Source: Vishniacozyma victoriae
Lineage: Eukaryota > Basidiomycota > Tremellomycetes > Tremellales > Bulleribasidiaceae
Direction: 5' to 3'
NCBI GenBank assembly: GCA_017654735.1
Contig: JADPYG010000088.1
Coordinates: 5,324,899-5,388,898, forward strand
DNA length: 64,000 nt
Shown piece after piece: positions 33,670 through 45,017 of this stretch. The notes under the pieces were generated by a model, which saw only the letters and a program-made list of their open reading frames with translations, had not been told where the DNA came from and searched no databases. The translations under genes and the position numbers were made by a program. Position 1 is the stretch's first letter; each line of letters starts with the position of its first letter.

Positions 33670-34035
33670 CTGTTCGATCCCTACCTTAAATGACCCATTT
33701 TTTCGGCCTTGTTATAATAATCATCACACCAATGATATTGGTTCTTTTGTCATATGATTTCGTAGTGTATCAATCCTGCTCATTTGTACAGCATCCCATC
33801 TTTTCGCCCAGGTACATACATGCATAGTACATCATAAGATCTAGTCTAGCGTACGAGCACACTAAGAATAGGCGTGGCACAAGCACTTTCGCCTCCACCG
33901 GATTTAGCCGGTTCCCTCCACTTTGTACTTTGTGCTTACCCGTGCACCTCCTTCCCGATCCATCACTCTGCATCACTCTAAATCTCACTCCACCATTACA
34001 CTCTTACCTTGTAGCATTCGAGATCGCGCATCATC
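33670..34035. other. Spacer between RhoGEF and DCAF11-like gene
   Basis: RhoGEF 3' UTR and promoter of the next gene; pyrimidine-rich sequence (CATCACTCTGCATCACTC) lies just upstream of the ATG at 34036. Confidence 0.45.
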
Positions 34036-36660
34036 ATGTCCGACTTGGAAGCTGAGGAGAATCAAAGACGTCCTGGAAGGCTCGTGAATACCGATGGTAT
34101 GATCATCGACAGAGTCTACGTCGATGACGACGACAGCGATGGTACGGATGATCCCGATTTCGACATCTTTATGGACACCGAGGGCATTCATGAAGAGATG
34201 GACGATGAAGAAGACTATGAGGATGATGACGACTACGATGACGACGACGAAGACGCCCCTCAAGCCTTCTTCACTGACCCGACAACTGGAGCACTCTACC
34301 TAGATGAAGACGAGATGGAGGAGGACGATGACGACAATGATGAGGACTACGAGGATGTGGAGGACGGAGAGGACGATGGAATCGCTCTACGACAGATCAC
34401 CGCTTTGCTCAACAGCGCACATAGCGCTGAAGCACGTAGCTCGCTTCTCGCTCAACTGCTCGGAGGACCACAAGACGACGACGAGAATGGAGATATGCGA
34501 CCTGCCGGATTTCTGAGGAGGCTCGCTGGGGGAGGTCGTACACTAACGCCAGAGGAGCGAGCGAAGGCCGAGGTGGATAGACGAAAGAGGGAAAGGTGGT
34601 GGAAGCCTCAGCTCGAGCCTCATCCTGCAGGCGCAGAGTTGTTGGCAAGCGGGGAGTTCGGCAGAGTACGGGATTGGTCAGGCGTAGGCAAGGGAAGGAG
34701 GGCTCCCAGGCGATGTCTGACACGTAACAGGCTATATGACTTTACGCCGACACTATCGCAGGTGAGTCTGATCCATTTAATAGTGATCGAGCTGATAAGT
34801 TTAGGCGACCATACCCAACACGCATGGGACAGTCGTAGCCTCCTATCCGAGTATCCCCTACGTGGGTCAGTACGCTGGAGAGGATTATGGTCTATTCTGT
34901 AAGTCATACCATTGCATAGCAAGTTCACTCTGACCTCATCTTTCCTCGATTCTGTCCATCGCCGCAACCGTGATCTCCCAATAGATGCCGCAACTCAGTA
35001 CTTTACCCTCCATCTCTATTCGACCAAGGAAATGGGACATGTCAAGAAACAAGTCCAGCGAAAGCCACGGCCCACGCGACCTACCCTCGGACGAGCCCCT
35101 GTACCCACCACTGCAACGAACAACGATGATGATGAGGACGACGACGATTATGAAGATGAAGATGACATGCCTTGGGGAGGGTTCGGTAATCGTGCTCGGA
35201 ATGCTACTCCTCATGAGGATTCGAGCATGAAGAAAATCAAGACTGTTCAGGGAGAAGAGGGGCGCTGGACCGTGACGGATTGTGATGCCGACAAGAAGGC
35301 GGAGAAGTAGGTCGTCTCACTACTTGATCTGTATGACAAGCTAACAACCAGAATGATCTATTCGTCCATCACACCCTATGTACATATGTTACGCACAGCC
35401 GAAGATGACGAGGAACATGTCTGCCTGGATTTCAGTGACCCAAACCCTCGTCGAGGAGAGGCATACGGTTATGATAGTTTTGGTGTACGTCTTTGCTTCC
35501 ATGTGTAAGATAGCAGCTGATCGGATGCTAGATCTGGAGTATCAGATTCTCATCGGATGGAAAAGAGGTAGTAGCTGGAGCAGGAAACGGACAGATCATG
35601 GTTTATGATATTGAGGCGGAAAGACGATCGCTGGCTGTGTCGGGTCACGAGGATGACGGTGGGTGATCCTATCTGTAGCTCGCTGATGGGTAGTAAACGC
35701 AGTGTGCTTCGCCGACGAGTCATCAACTAACATCCTAGTCTCTGGAGCAGACGACGGATATGTCAAGGTCTGGGATAGGCGATCGCTCTCGTCATCCACG
35801 CCATCCGGTGTATTGGTCGGAGCTACCGAGGGTATCACTTATACTGCCCCAAAAGGGGATGGTCGATATATCGTTGCCAACTCCAAGGATCAGGCAGCAA
35901 GGCTATACGATCTACGGAAAATGCGAAGTCACTCGGAATTTGAACGAGAACCTGATGCGGTTGCACGATATGGTCAACCTAGATTTGATTGTAAGTCTTT
36001 GGTTCACGCTCAATACTGATATCAGATCGAAGCATGCGATACCCACCCCCTCGAGGCCAGCGACTCGCTCATCCCAAGGACTGTTCGGTCATGACTTATA
36101 GAGGTCATCAGGTCTTGAAGACTTTGATTCGATGTCATTTCAGTCCTCGAGAATCCACTGGTCAGAGTTATATCTACTCAGGAAGGTCTGTCAATCTCTA
36201 TTACAACACGTCCAACAGCTGACGAGGTAGTGCGGATGGTATGATACATATCTGGTCGCTCGATGGAAGAGTTGTTCAAGGTGGGTTGGCAGCCTATCCC
36301 CTATTTTCTTGTGCATACTGATGATTAGTCTTGAATCGAGCACAGTCGACAGATCTCCGCGACTCGTCGGGCGAGTTCAATGATCCCACCAACCCAGATC
36401 CAGTCTATCGTCCTCAGCCTCAGACCAGCCGCCGAAACCATGCAGACTTGTATGGAGGAGGTTCTTCACACTGCGTCCGGGATGTTTCGTGGCATGGTTA
36501 TGAGCCTACGTTGATGTCGACATGTTGGGAGATGAGTAGAGGCTACAGACGTGGAGGTACATTGGCCAAGCACGAGTGGAAAGGTCTAGGCAAGGGTGGA
36601 ATGAGAAATCTGGAAGACTGGATCGAGAAGACCAAGGCAGAGTTGGCAGACACCGCTTGA
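34036..36660 (+). CDS. WD40 protein, DCAF11/WDR23-like (CUL4-DDB1 receptor)
   Basis: WD40 protein of the DCAF11/WDR23/LEC14B type, predicted substrate receptor of CUL4-DDB1 ubiquitin ligases. The N-terminus is extremely acidic with long Asp/Glu runs (DDEEDYEDDDDYDDDDED), followed by LLNSAHSAEARSSLLAQLLGG. The repeats are spread over many short exons: SQATIPNTHGTVVASYPSIPYV, YSSITPYVHMLRTAEDDEEHVCLDFSDP (in pieces), WSIRFSSDGKEVVAGAGNGQI, CFADESSTNILVSGADDGYVKVWDRR, TYTAPKGDGRYIVANSKDQAARLYDLR, then MTYRGHQVLKTLIRCHFSP and SGSADGMIHIWSLDGRVV. The final exon has VRDVSWHGYEPTLMSTCWE. A second acidic/basic insert lies near 35040-35310. Confidence 0.85.
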
Positions 36661-37748
36661 ATTGTAGCTATTTTAGTTTTGCGTTGTAGGACTCATCGTG
36701 GCTGTATGTATATATATACATGTATATATATCTCGTTTATCTCGTAATTGGCCTGATCACCGGAGACGGCTGCAAAGTGAGAAGTGCCTGACTTATGAGA
36801 TCTGTTAAAGAATCCAGACTCGTACACCGATGTTGCACTCCGATGAGTGAGTTGCCGATCAGCCACGGGTGTGCCAGACTTTGCGGTACACGCGTCACCG
36901 CCGATCGAGCGCAAGCCAAGTGTACGAAAATATCCTTACTCCGTGGAGCTGTGCCACTTTGGGATCCACGTTCATCTTCCTCCAGAACCCAGAGAATGGT
37001 GTGCTTATTTTCGATAACAATGCCAAGTCTTGGGGTCAGCTTCCGCAGGCGAACCATTAGCGCTACGATAGCGGGTCGCTGGTGCATAATGAACATGCCG
37101 CCTCCAGCCAAGTCCTGGAGAGAGACTTTAAGCATGGTAAGTCTATCTAGGCGGGGTTGGTCCAGTTTCAGGGGGCAACGAGTGGTTCGAGCCCACGATG
37201 TTCGGGGGGGCATTCCGGGAGGGGGTATAGTACAGTTTGCCAGAATCCGCCATCACAGGGCTGCTGCGCTTCCTAGTATGCTTGGCATACGAAGTGCGGT
37301 TCTGGTCACCCCAGCCCAGTCACATAGACTTGGCAGGGGCCTGGAGTTATACGGAACCAAACAGGGTCAGGGCAGGGGCGGGTCGACAGGCTGATGGAAG
37401 CATATGAATCCCATAAGCGTTAGTACCCCTGAGATCACCATGATGTCACTGGTCTGGGTCCGGAATTAGGCATGCTCTGCTCGTGCCCCCGTCGAATCAT
37501 TGGTTCATATATGATGCGGATCGTTGCCAAGACATGTCCAAGAACGGTCTTGGTAGTGCAATGCATACATCGAAGCATTTATAAGGTCAGGCGTCTTGGG
37601 ATATGTAAGCCCACTTGTCTTACTTTATACTCCTTGTACTAGCCATTTGACTTGAGATAGACTTTTATCCTGATCTTTAGCCATCCATAGCATCTTCGAC
37701 ACCGCTCGATAACGACACAACCGCGAAAACCTCAACACGGCCACGGGC
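36661..37748. other. ENA-type ATPase promoter region
   Basis: 1.1 kb without a recognised gene. It contains a TATATA/TGTATA run at 36702-36731 and, further right, the presumed promoter of the P-type ATPase. Minus- and plus-strand ORFs here lack domains. Confidence 0.45.
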
Positions 37749-40700
37749 ATGTCTGAGAAAACATTGACCGAGAAGCCATCTAACGGCAATGGTAAAGCCG
37801 AAAAGGCTGGACCCACCCCCGAGGGAGCTCAGGCCAACCGAGCTCTCGACTTCAACAGTCATACTGCTACATCGACAAGAGTCTTGGAAGCTCTCAAAGT
37901 CGACACTGAAGGTGGGCTTACAGACTCTGAAGCTAGCAAACGAACCGAGCATTACGGACCCAATAGATTGAAGCCACCTAGGCGCCCATCACCATTCTCC
38001 ATCTTTCTGCGACAAATCGGAAACGCCATGACTTTAGTCCTTAGTGAGTCCCACTGTTTTAATGCACGAGAATCCAGCTGATGTACTCAGTTGCCGCTAT
38101 GGCTGTCTCTTTCGGTACCATGGATTGGATCTCTGGTGGTGTGATCGCTGCCCTCGTCGTTCTCAACGTTTCCGTCGGTGGATATACCGAATGGCAAGCC
38201 GAAAAGGTTAGTCTTGGCGCACACAAGTTCATCCGGTTTGACCCGAAAAATATGCTTACTTATCTAGACTGTTGCTTCTCTTGAATCTGTCGGTGCTCCT
38301 CAAGCTACCGTTGTCCGCCGATCCGGCGATGGAGCAGGTCCCGCTACCAAAACTATTCCTGTGGATGAGGTCGTTCCAGGAGATATCGTCTTGCTCAAGA
38401 ATGGAGACATCGTTCCCGCCGACGGCCGAATCATCGAAGGACACTGCAGTAATCTTGAATGTGATGAAGCTTTCCTTACTGGAGAATCGCTACCCGTTGC
38501 CAAACAGGAGGAACCCATCGAGGAGGAAGACTGTCCTGTTGGGTAAGTCGTCTTTTCTGTCATGTGTAGGATGCGCTAACGGCAGTGACCGAATCTGTCT
38601 CGTCTTTTCCGGATCTCAAGTCACTAAAGGCCGAGCACGAGTCGTCATCGTCAACACTGGTATGCAAACCGAGATCGGAAGTATCGCCAAGGCTCTCGAC
38701 TCTAAGGCTGAGCGAACGGAGACTGGTTTCGCCAAGTTCTGGCACAAATGCAAGGTTCTCCTCGGTGTCGCCGAGACCACCCCTCTACAGATGAAGTAAG
38801 CCACTGATACCTAGCTCGAGGATTAGTTGCTAATGAACAGACTCAACAAGCTCGCTTACTTCTTACTCGGATGTGCCATCATCATTGCCATCATTGTCGT
38901 CGCTTCCACCGGATTCCCCGACAACATCCCCCTCACCGTCGCCACATACGCCGTCGCTGCCGCTGTCTCAATTCTTCCCGCATCCCTTATCGCCGTCGTC
39001 TCCTTGACCCTCGCTCGAGCATCCCAGGATCTCGCCGAACGAAACGCTTTGGTACGACGAATGGATGCCATTGAAGCCTTGGCTGGTGTCGAGAATGTCT
39101 GCTCCGACAAGACTGGTACCCTGACTGTTGGCCGAATGGTTGTCCGAAAATTCTGGGTTCCAGCTGCCGACGCTCGAGAATGTGAAGCTGCTCCTCTCAA
39201 CACTGCCAAGGGACAGGCCTACTCTTTTGAAACTGGATCCGACCCATTTTACCCTCGAGGTGTCGTCACTGCCAACAACAAGGAGCTCGTTCCTTCCGGA
39301 GGTGACACTATCGATCTCAAGAACAACAAAAAGGCCGAAGAAAGCGCTGATGATATCGCCGACGATGATAATGGTATTCACCACGAGAACCTTGAGGAGA
39401 ACCTCCGAAACATGGCTCTTTGCGCTTCGCTCTGCAACCAGGCTACTCTTCACCGCTCCGAAGAAGGTTGGGAAGCCAATGGTGACCCTACCGAGATCGC
39501 TCTCCAGGTTGCTGCCCACAAACTCGGTCGTGGAAAACCATTCTTGACCCACAAGAAGGAAGACAAGCATCTTTCACGACAACCATCTCGAGCATCCCAC
39601 CGACCCCCTGTTGCTGGTGTCTCTGGCCACTATGAGTTGATCATCGAGCACCCCTTTGATTCCTCTGTCAAGCGAATGTCTATCGCCTACAAGTTCAACC
39701 CGGACCGAGGATCGGATGAGAAGCCTCACGTCGTCTGTTTCCTCAAAGGTGCTGTCGAGCGAGTCATGGACCGATGTGTCTCTGTGGTCGGAGGCGACTT
39801 GGATCAGACCCGACAAGATGAAATTACTCGAAAGATGGACGCTCTTGCCGAACAGGGTCTTCGAGTTCTTGGTCTTACCGGCAAGTTCTTGCCTATTGAG
39901 GAAGCCGACAAGGTCAAGACCATGAGCCGAGACGACTTTGAAAAGGGTTTCTCTTTCCTTGGTCTTGCTGGTATCTTTGATCCTCCCCGAAAGGAGTCTG
40001 CCGGTGCCGTAGCCGATTGTTGGCGGGCTGGTATCACCCCTCGAATGTTGACTGGTGATCATCCTGCTACTGCTACAGCCATCGCTCTATCTATTGGTAT
40101 CATCGACAAATCGTACGACAAGACTTCCGTCATGACTGGTCAACAATTCGATGCCCTCTCCAACGCCGAAGTCGATGCTCTTCCCCACTTGCCTCTTGTT
40201 GTTGCCCGATGCGCTCCCGAAACCAAGGTGCGAATGGTCGATGCTATTCACCGAAGGGGCCAACACACTGTCATGACCGGTGATGGTGTCAACGATTCGC
40301 CCGCATTGAAACGTGCCGACGTCGGTGTCGGTATGGGTACTGGATCCGATGTCGCCAAACAATCTTCCAGTGTGGTTCTTGCCGATGATAATTTCGCTAC
40401 CATCTGTCGAGCTATCCGAAAAGGACGATCTGTTTTCCGAAACTTGGCCAAGTTCTTGCTGTATCTACTGTCCGGCAATGTTGCCGAAATCATTGTCTTG
40501 TTGATCGGATTGGCATTCAAGGATGAAAATGATAATTCGGTTTTCCCTCTGTCTCCCGTCGCTGCTCTTTGGATTAATACTCTCGCTGCAGGACCTCCTG
40601 CCCTTGCACTCGGTCTCGAGCCAACCGCCAAGGACGCAATGGATCAGCCACCCGAGGCGTTCCACCAGATCTTCACTGTGGAATTCTACATCGATCTGGC

Positions 40701-41297
40701 CTTTTACGGCATCCTCATTGGAGCTCTTTCGTTGGTCAACTTTGTCATTGTCCTGTGGGGTTACTTCCCAGGGGATCTCGGAACCCAGTGTAACGAAACC
40801 GACAGCGCTCGATGCGACCCTGTTTTCCTTGCTCGAGGAACTTGCTTCGCTACCTTGACTATCATTCTGTAAGCACGTTAATTCATTCCAAATACTGTGG
40901 CTGACAACGCAGGATGATACATTCTCTCGAATGTAAACACTTTACAAAGAGTCTGCTCCAGATTGATCTCTTTGACAACAAGGTCCTCCTCTGGTGCGCT
41001 GGTCTCTTGCTCCTTTCTACCGTAAGCAGGCTGTATCTTGGTGTTTACTTTGATATTGACGAGCAGTTCCCCGTCGTCCACATCCCCGTTATTAACGACA
41101 AAGTCTTCCTTGTCAAGGGCCTTGGCTGGGAGTGGGGAATCGTGTTTGGTATGATCCTCGTCTACCTCTGTACCACCGAGTTGTGGAAGTGGGGTAAGCG
41201 AGTATATTTCCGAAGAAAGGCAGCCAAGCACCCCGGAAACGCTCACTCTACCGACAAGACACTCCGAATGGAGCCAACCGTCGCACCAAGGGTGTAG
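37749..41297 (+). CDS. ENA1: Na+/K+-exporting P-type ATPase, ENA type (P2D)
   Basis: Fungal ENA-type ATPase exporting Na+ (and K+) at high pH or salt; plasma membrane. Introns 38044-38090, 38207-38267, 38543-38585, 38796-38840 and 40869-40912 give 3309 nt, 1102 aa, normal for ENA pumps. Landmarks: N-terminal cation domain (YGPNRLKPP), actuator loop [19 protein letters not shown] and [10 protein letters not shown], the M4 segment [16 protein letters not shown], phosphorylation site SDKTGTLT (Asp near 388), the hinge [10 protein letters not shown] and [17 protein letters not shown], then six C-terminal helices including [15 protein letters not shown]. The C-terminal exon ends with a basic tail. 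Codon use is strongly biased, suggesting high expression when induced. Confidence 0.93.
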
Positions 41298-42374
41298 GGG
41301 ATGTTGCGAAATTGGGAGATTGGTTTTCAGCAGTGATCGATAGGAGTCGCAGTAATTTACGTTCAGAGAAGGAGTATCAAACTTCCCGATGGTTCCATTC
41401 ATATATGGAGATAAAGAGTATAAACGTGGGTGGAACTTCTTGACAACCTGTTCCGGATAATGCATAAATGTAGCACATGCTCTGCTTGCGAGCATCTTTG
41501 GCGTGACGTCGTGGCAGTCAAGACTCGAGGGTCTCAGACCGTGTCTCCGAAGCCGACCACTGCTCCGATCGTTGGTCTGGATGTACCGATCTTTGCTCTC
41601 AACTACGTTGCGTACCTCGAAGGGTTTTCATAAACCAGTAGATGCAAGCATCGGGTGGTCCGCTCAATGCTCAGATCGTTGGGTAGACGAAGATTCTGCG
41701 TAGTACTGGGCTGCAGTGCCATCCTCTACACTGAGGGGATTGCGACTCGCCGAGCTGCTTAGCTTGATCTTAAAGTCCTCTGCGGTTTAGACGACCAAGG
41801 AAGCACAGGGTTAACGGTGCGTGAGGAATGCGGATAATCTTGGCTCTGCTTCGTCACTATACCGGTCGACATCCGCGCTTGCTAGACACCGAGGTCGGTA
41901 TAATTTCTCTCTATCTTTGGCCGCTGTCAATGTCAATCGGCCTGAAGGCTCGGCGATTATCCGGCTGATTCGAATCATTCTTGTTTAGAGACTCCTCTCA
42001 AACATCCAGCAGCGGTAAGGCTTTCAGCCTTGGCGGCGTTTCGGACAAGCGGAATCCCGAGTCTCCGGCGTCGGGCGTTTTGTTTCCCCGGGTGATTACC
42101 CCTCTTGCCGTTTTGGACACTAAGTAGCCGAGGGATTGAAAGGCGGAGCGAGAACCAGTGAATGAACCGATGTAAGCACCGCCGAGTAACGTTTGAGCCG
42201 TCTATATGCGATGCCGACGGACCGATTGCGGAGTCCAGTAGTAGGCTTCCGAATGCTGTCAGTCCGGCTGACCTACGAAGTCGTAGTGAAATGGTCGTTT
42301 AGGAAATAGAATGTGCGGTTGAGATTTGACAAATGCGATGCATCGGACACATGAGAGAAAGTTGTCTCAACGGG
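41298..42374. other. Convergent spacer between ATPase and GH95 gene
   Basis: About 1.1 kb with no recognisable gene. It marks the change from core genes to the accessory island. The word TCCGGCTGA occurs twice (41960 and 42263), but since both flanking genes end here, a promoter role is unlikely. Confidence 0.45.
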
Positions 42375-44669
42375 CTACAAGATGGAAAAACGAGCACCAA
42401 ATAGCTTGACACTCTGAGTTGCCTGGAGTTCGATGTCCACCGTGGTATCTTGGTAATGTACTCTACGAGTCCCAGCTATACCTGCCGTCAACACTATATG
42501 AGACAACACAGTGTCTTTCCACTCGATAGCGATCGCCCAACGACCCCTCACACGAACACCCGATATCGCTCCCGAAGGCAGCTGCCGAGGCAGGGCCGGT
42601 AACACCCAAATATCATCGGTGCCTTCCGGACTCTGAACCAACACCTCCAGTATCCCTGCTGCACCTCCTAGGTTTCCATCGATTTGAAAGGTCCCCAGCG
42701 TATAGCCTTTTGTTTGAGGTGGATGGACGTCGAACAAGTTTGGGTAGGTCAAACGACCGAGGATTGTTTGCAGCATATCGCCCGTCTCCGCTCTGTCCCG
42801 CAGTCGAGCCCAGAGATTCAGCCTCCAAGCCGCTGCCCACCCGGTACCAGGCTCACCACGAGCTATCAGGGTTTCCTTTGCCGCCTCAGCCAACTCTGGG
42901 GTGGCATTGATACTGATTTGACTAGAAGGATATACGCCATAGAGATGGGAAGTGTGCCGATGATGGGGTTCGGGTTCGCGAGTATCGAGATAAGTCGGCC
43001 ATTCCAGGATTCGGCCGTCGGCTCCGACCTGCGTGGGCGCTAGCTTTGATACTAGAGCAGCCAGTTGAATTTGAAGCACTGGGTCTTCGCCCAGAAGCTC
43101 GCTTGCTTTTCGCGTATGCACCAGCAAGTCGCGAATGATTTGGTTGTCCATCGTTGGTCCAACGCATAAAGTTGTGCTGGATCCGTTGGCGCCATGAACA
43201 TTCTCGGGCGAGCAGGAAGGGTTTGTGACCATGTGGCGGCTGGTGGGATCCTCGACCATACTGGAAAGAAAAAAGCGACAAGCTTCCTTCAGGACTGGAT
43301 ATATCGTTCGCAGATACTCGAGATCCCTACTGTAGTCATAGTGGTCCCAAAGATGTCGACATAGCCAGGCTCCACCCGTTGGCCACAATGACCAGCGAGC
43401 CCCAACACATGGCGCAGTAGCTCTCCAAAGGTCTGTACTCTGGTGACAAACCCATCCGTCTGCTCCATACATGATCCTAGCGGTCTCCCGTCCCGTCTCG
43501 GCCAGATCCTTGACAAGCTCAATTAACGGTTCGGCCATCTCAGGCAAACCAGCGGGCTCTGCGAGCCAGTAGTTCATCTGAGTATTGATGTTGATAGTGT
43601 AGCCACATCCCCATCCAGGATCAAGCGAGTCGTTCCAGATTCCTTGAAGATTAGCCGGTTGCGAGCATGGCCGTGAGGAACATATGAGCAGGTATCGACC
43701 GAATTGAAAGTAGAGACTGACAAGACTGGGGTCCATCGCGCCGGCTGCGAATTCTGCCAGTCGGACGTCCGTCGGCTTGATATCTTGAGGGGTAGACGGA
43801 AGGATCAATGACACCCGGTCAAAGACATGTTTGTGGTCGAGAGCCGCTACTGAAGCCACGGCGTCGAATGAGAGGTGATTACAGCGACTCAGGGTATCCA
43901 AGGTAGTGAGATGGGGATCTCCCGAAATGTTGTCGTACCGCACATAGCTTGTAGCTATAGCGATGTATAGAGTGGTCTCCGTTGCGTCGCGGACTTGTAG
44001 CTGGCCGGCCGAAGCTTTGGTGATCCCACCGGTCGAAACGATGGTACAACGAACTTGAAAGGTGATGCCAGAGTTCATACCATTCTCGGGACTGGCTCGA
44101 CCAGAGAGTACAAAAGTGTTGTCACCATCAAACGCGATTGAAGTTGATGCATGAGGGGAGCTGGTAAAGATATTGAGGTTCAAGGCACTGGGGCGGCTCG
44201 CGGATATCAAAACGGCAAGGACTTGGTGACTGGGGCTGACCAGATAACGACGCGTGTAATTGGTTTCTTTGTAAGCGAAATCTACTTTGGCTTGCGCAGT
44301 GTCGAGACAAAGCTCTCGTCGATAATTGGAAGGAATCACTTCGGGTACGCCGTGCATTTCGATGAAAAGGTCGCCCACAGTCTGATACGCCGGTTGCCGA
44401 GGTGGGATACCGAGAAAAGTCGCATCGCCGAGCAGCTCGGCCTCATCATATTGACCATCCTGGATGTGTTTTCGAATCTTCTTCAAGCAGGGCTGGGAAG
44501 ACGGATTCGCAGGAGTATAAGGCGACCCACCCCAAAGAGTGTCTTCGTTGAGCTGTATGCGATCGCGACGTACGCCCCCGAATATTATGGCTCCCAGCCT
44601 CCCATTTCCCAGAGGGAGAGCCTCTTGCCAAGCTGAAGCCGGCTGGGTGTACCATAGAGTATTGCTCAT
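42375..44669 (-). CDS. Alpha-L-fucosidase, GH95 (intronless, no signal peptide)
   Basis: Glycoside hydrolase family 95 (inverting alpha-1,2-L-fucosidase and related activities). Single exon; the ATG at 44669 gives 764 aa starting MSNTLWYTQPASAWQEALPLGNGRLGA, the standard family start, with no signal peptide, so it is probably cytosolic. Conserved segments: LNEDTLWGGSPY, the substrate-binding asparagines in YTININTQMNYW, SLWPTGGAWLCRHLWDHY, CSPENVHG, HRHTSHLYGVYP, TGWAAAWRLNLWARL, and FQIDGNLGGAAGILEVL with a conserved Asp. Absence of introns contrasts with its neighbours and hints at transfer or retroposition (inference). It is divergent from an SP-family transporter 348 bp away. Confidence 0.92.
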   Translation of the reverse strand: MSNTLWYTQPASAWQEALPLGNGRLGAIIFGGVRRDRIQLNEDTLWGGSPYTPANPSSQPCLKKIRKHIQDGQYDEAELLGDATFLGIPPRQPAYQTVGDLFIEMHGVPEVIPSNYRRELCLDTAQAKVDFAYKETNYTRRYLVSPSHQVLAVLISASRPSALNLNIFTSSPHASTSIAFDGDNTFVLSGRASPENGMNSGITFQVRCTIVSTGGITKASAGQLQVRDATETTLYIAIATSYVRYDNISGDPHLTTLDTLSRCNHLSFDAVASVAALDHKHVFDRVSLILPSTPQDIKPTDVRLAEFAAGAMDPSLVSLYFQFGRYLLICSSRPCSQPANLQGIWNDSLDPGWGCGYTININTQMNYWLAEPAGLPEMAEPLIELVKDLAETGRETARIMYGADGWVCHQSTDLWRATAPCVGARWSLWPTGGAWLCRHLWDHYDYSRDLEYLRTIYPVLKEACRFFLSSMVEDPTSRHMVTNPSCSPENVHGANGSSTTLCVGPTMDNQIIRDLLVHTRKASELLGEDPVLQIQLAALVSKLAPTQVGADGRILEWPTYLDTREPEPHHRHTSHLYGVYPSSQISINATPELAEAAKETLIARGEPGTGWAAAWRLNLWARLRDRAETGDMLQTILGRLTYPNLFDVHPPQTKGYTLGTFQIDGNLGGAAGILEVLVQSPEGTDDIWVLPALPRQLPSGAISGVRVRGRWAIAIEWKDTVLSHIVLTAGIAGTRRVHYQDTTVDIELQATQSVKLFGARFSIL

Positions 44670-45017
44670 AGTGCAGGTGCAGTTCACGCAGAATCCAGCT
44701 CAGAACAAGGCCATCTCGGTGCCCGGGGTATATGCGGTCCGTGGACGGCTATTTCCGCCGCCAAGCGATAATTGGGTCAAAACGGCCCGGCCCGTTTTTG
44801 CGCTTTCGGCTCCAGTTCCACAGAGCTCCATCCACGCTGAAAAGAACGGGACGTGCTCCATGGGGCCAAAGGGCCGAACTCATCGGGGCTTTTTGATTAT
44901 AGGCCGATCCTGGAACATTCCCCAGCGTACATATAGGTGACAAGGCTTGCGAGATTCCTGTTCTTCATCTCGCCAATAGCTTCACAAGCTGGTTCAATTT
45001 ACTACTTCTATTACAAG
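44670..45017. promoter_or_regulatory. Divergent promoter, GH95 / sugar transporter
   Basis: 348 bp between the two start codons. It contains GC-rich inverted words such as CGGTCCGTGGACGG (near 44734) and GGCCCGGCCCG, compatible with a Zn2Cys6-type regulator, but unproven. Confidence 0.5.

Noticed and set aside
41955..42275. Word TCCGGCTGA repeated near 41960 and 42263 and, reversed, at 47009
   Set aside because: Two of the three copies lie between convergent 3' ends, so a shared promoter element is not supported.
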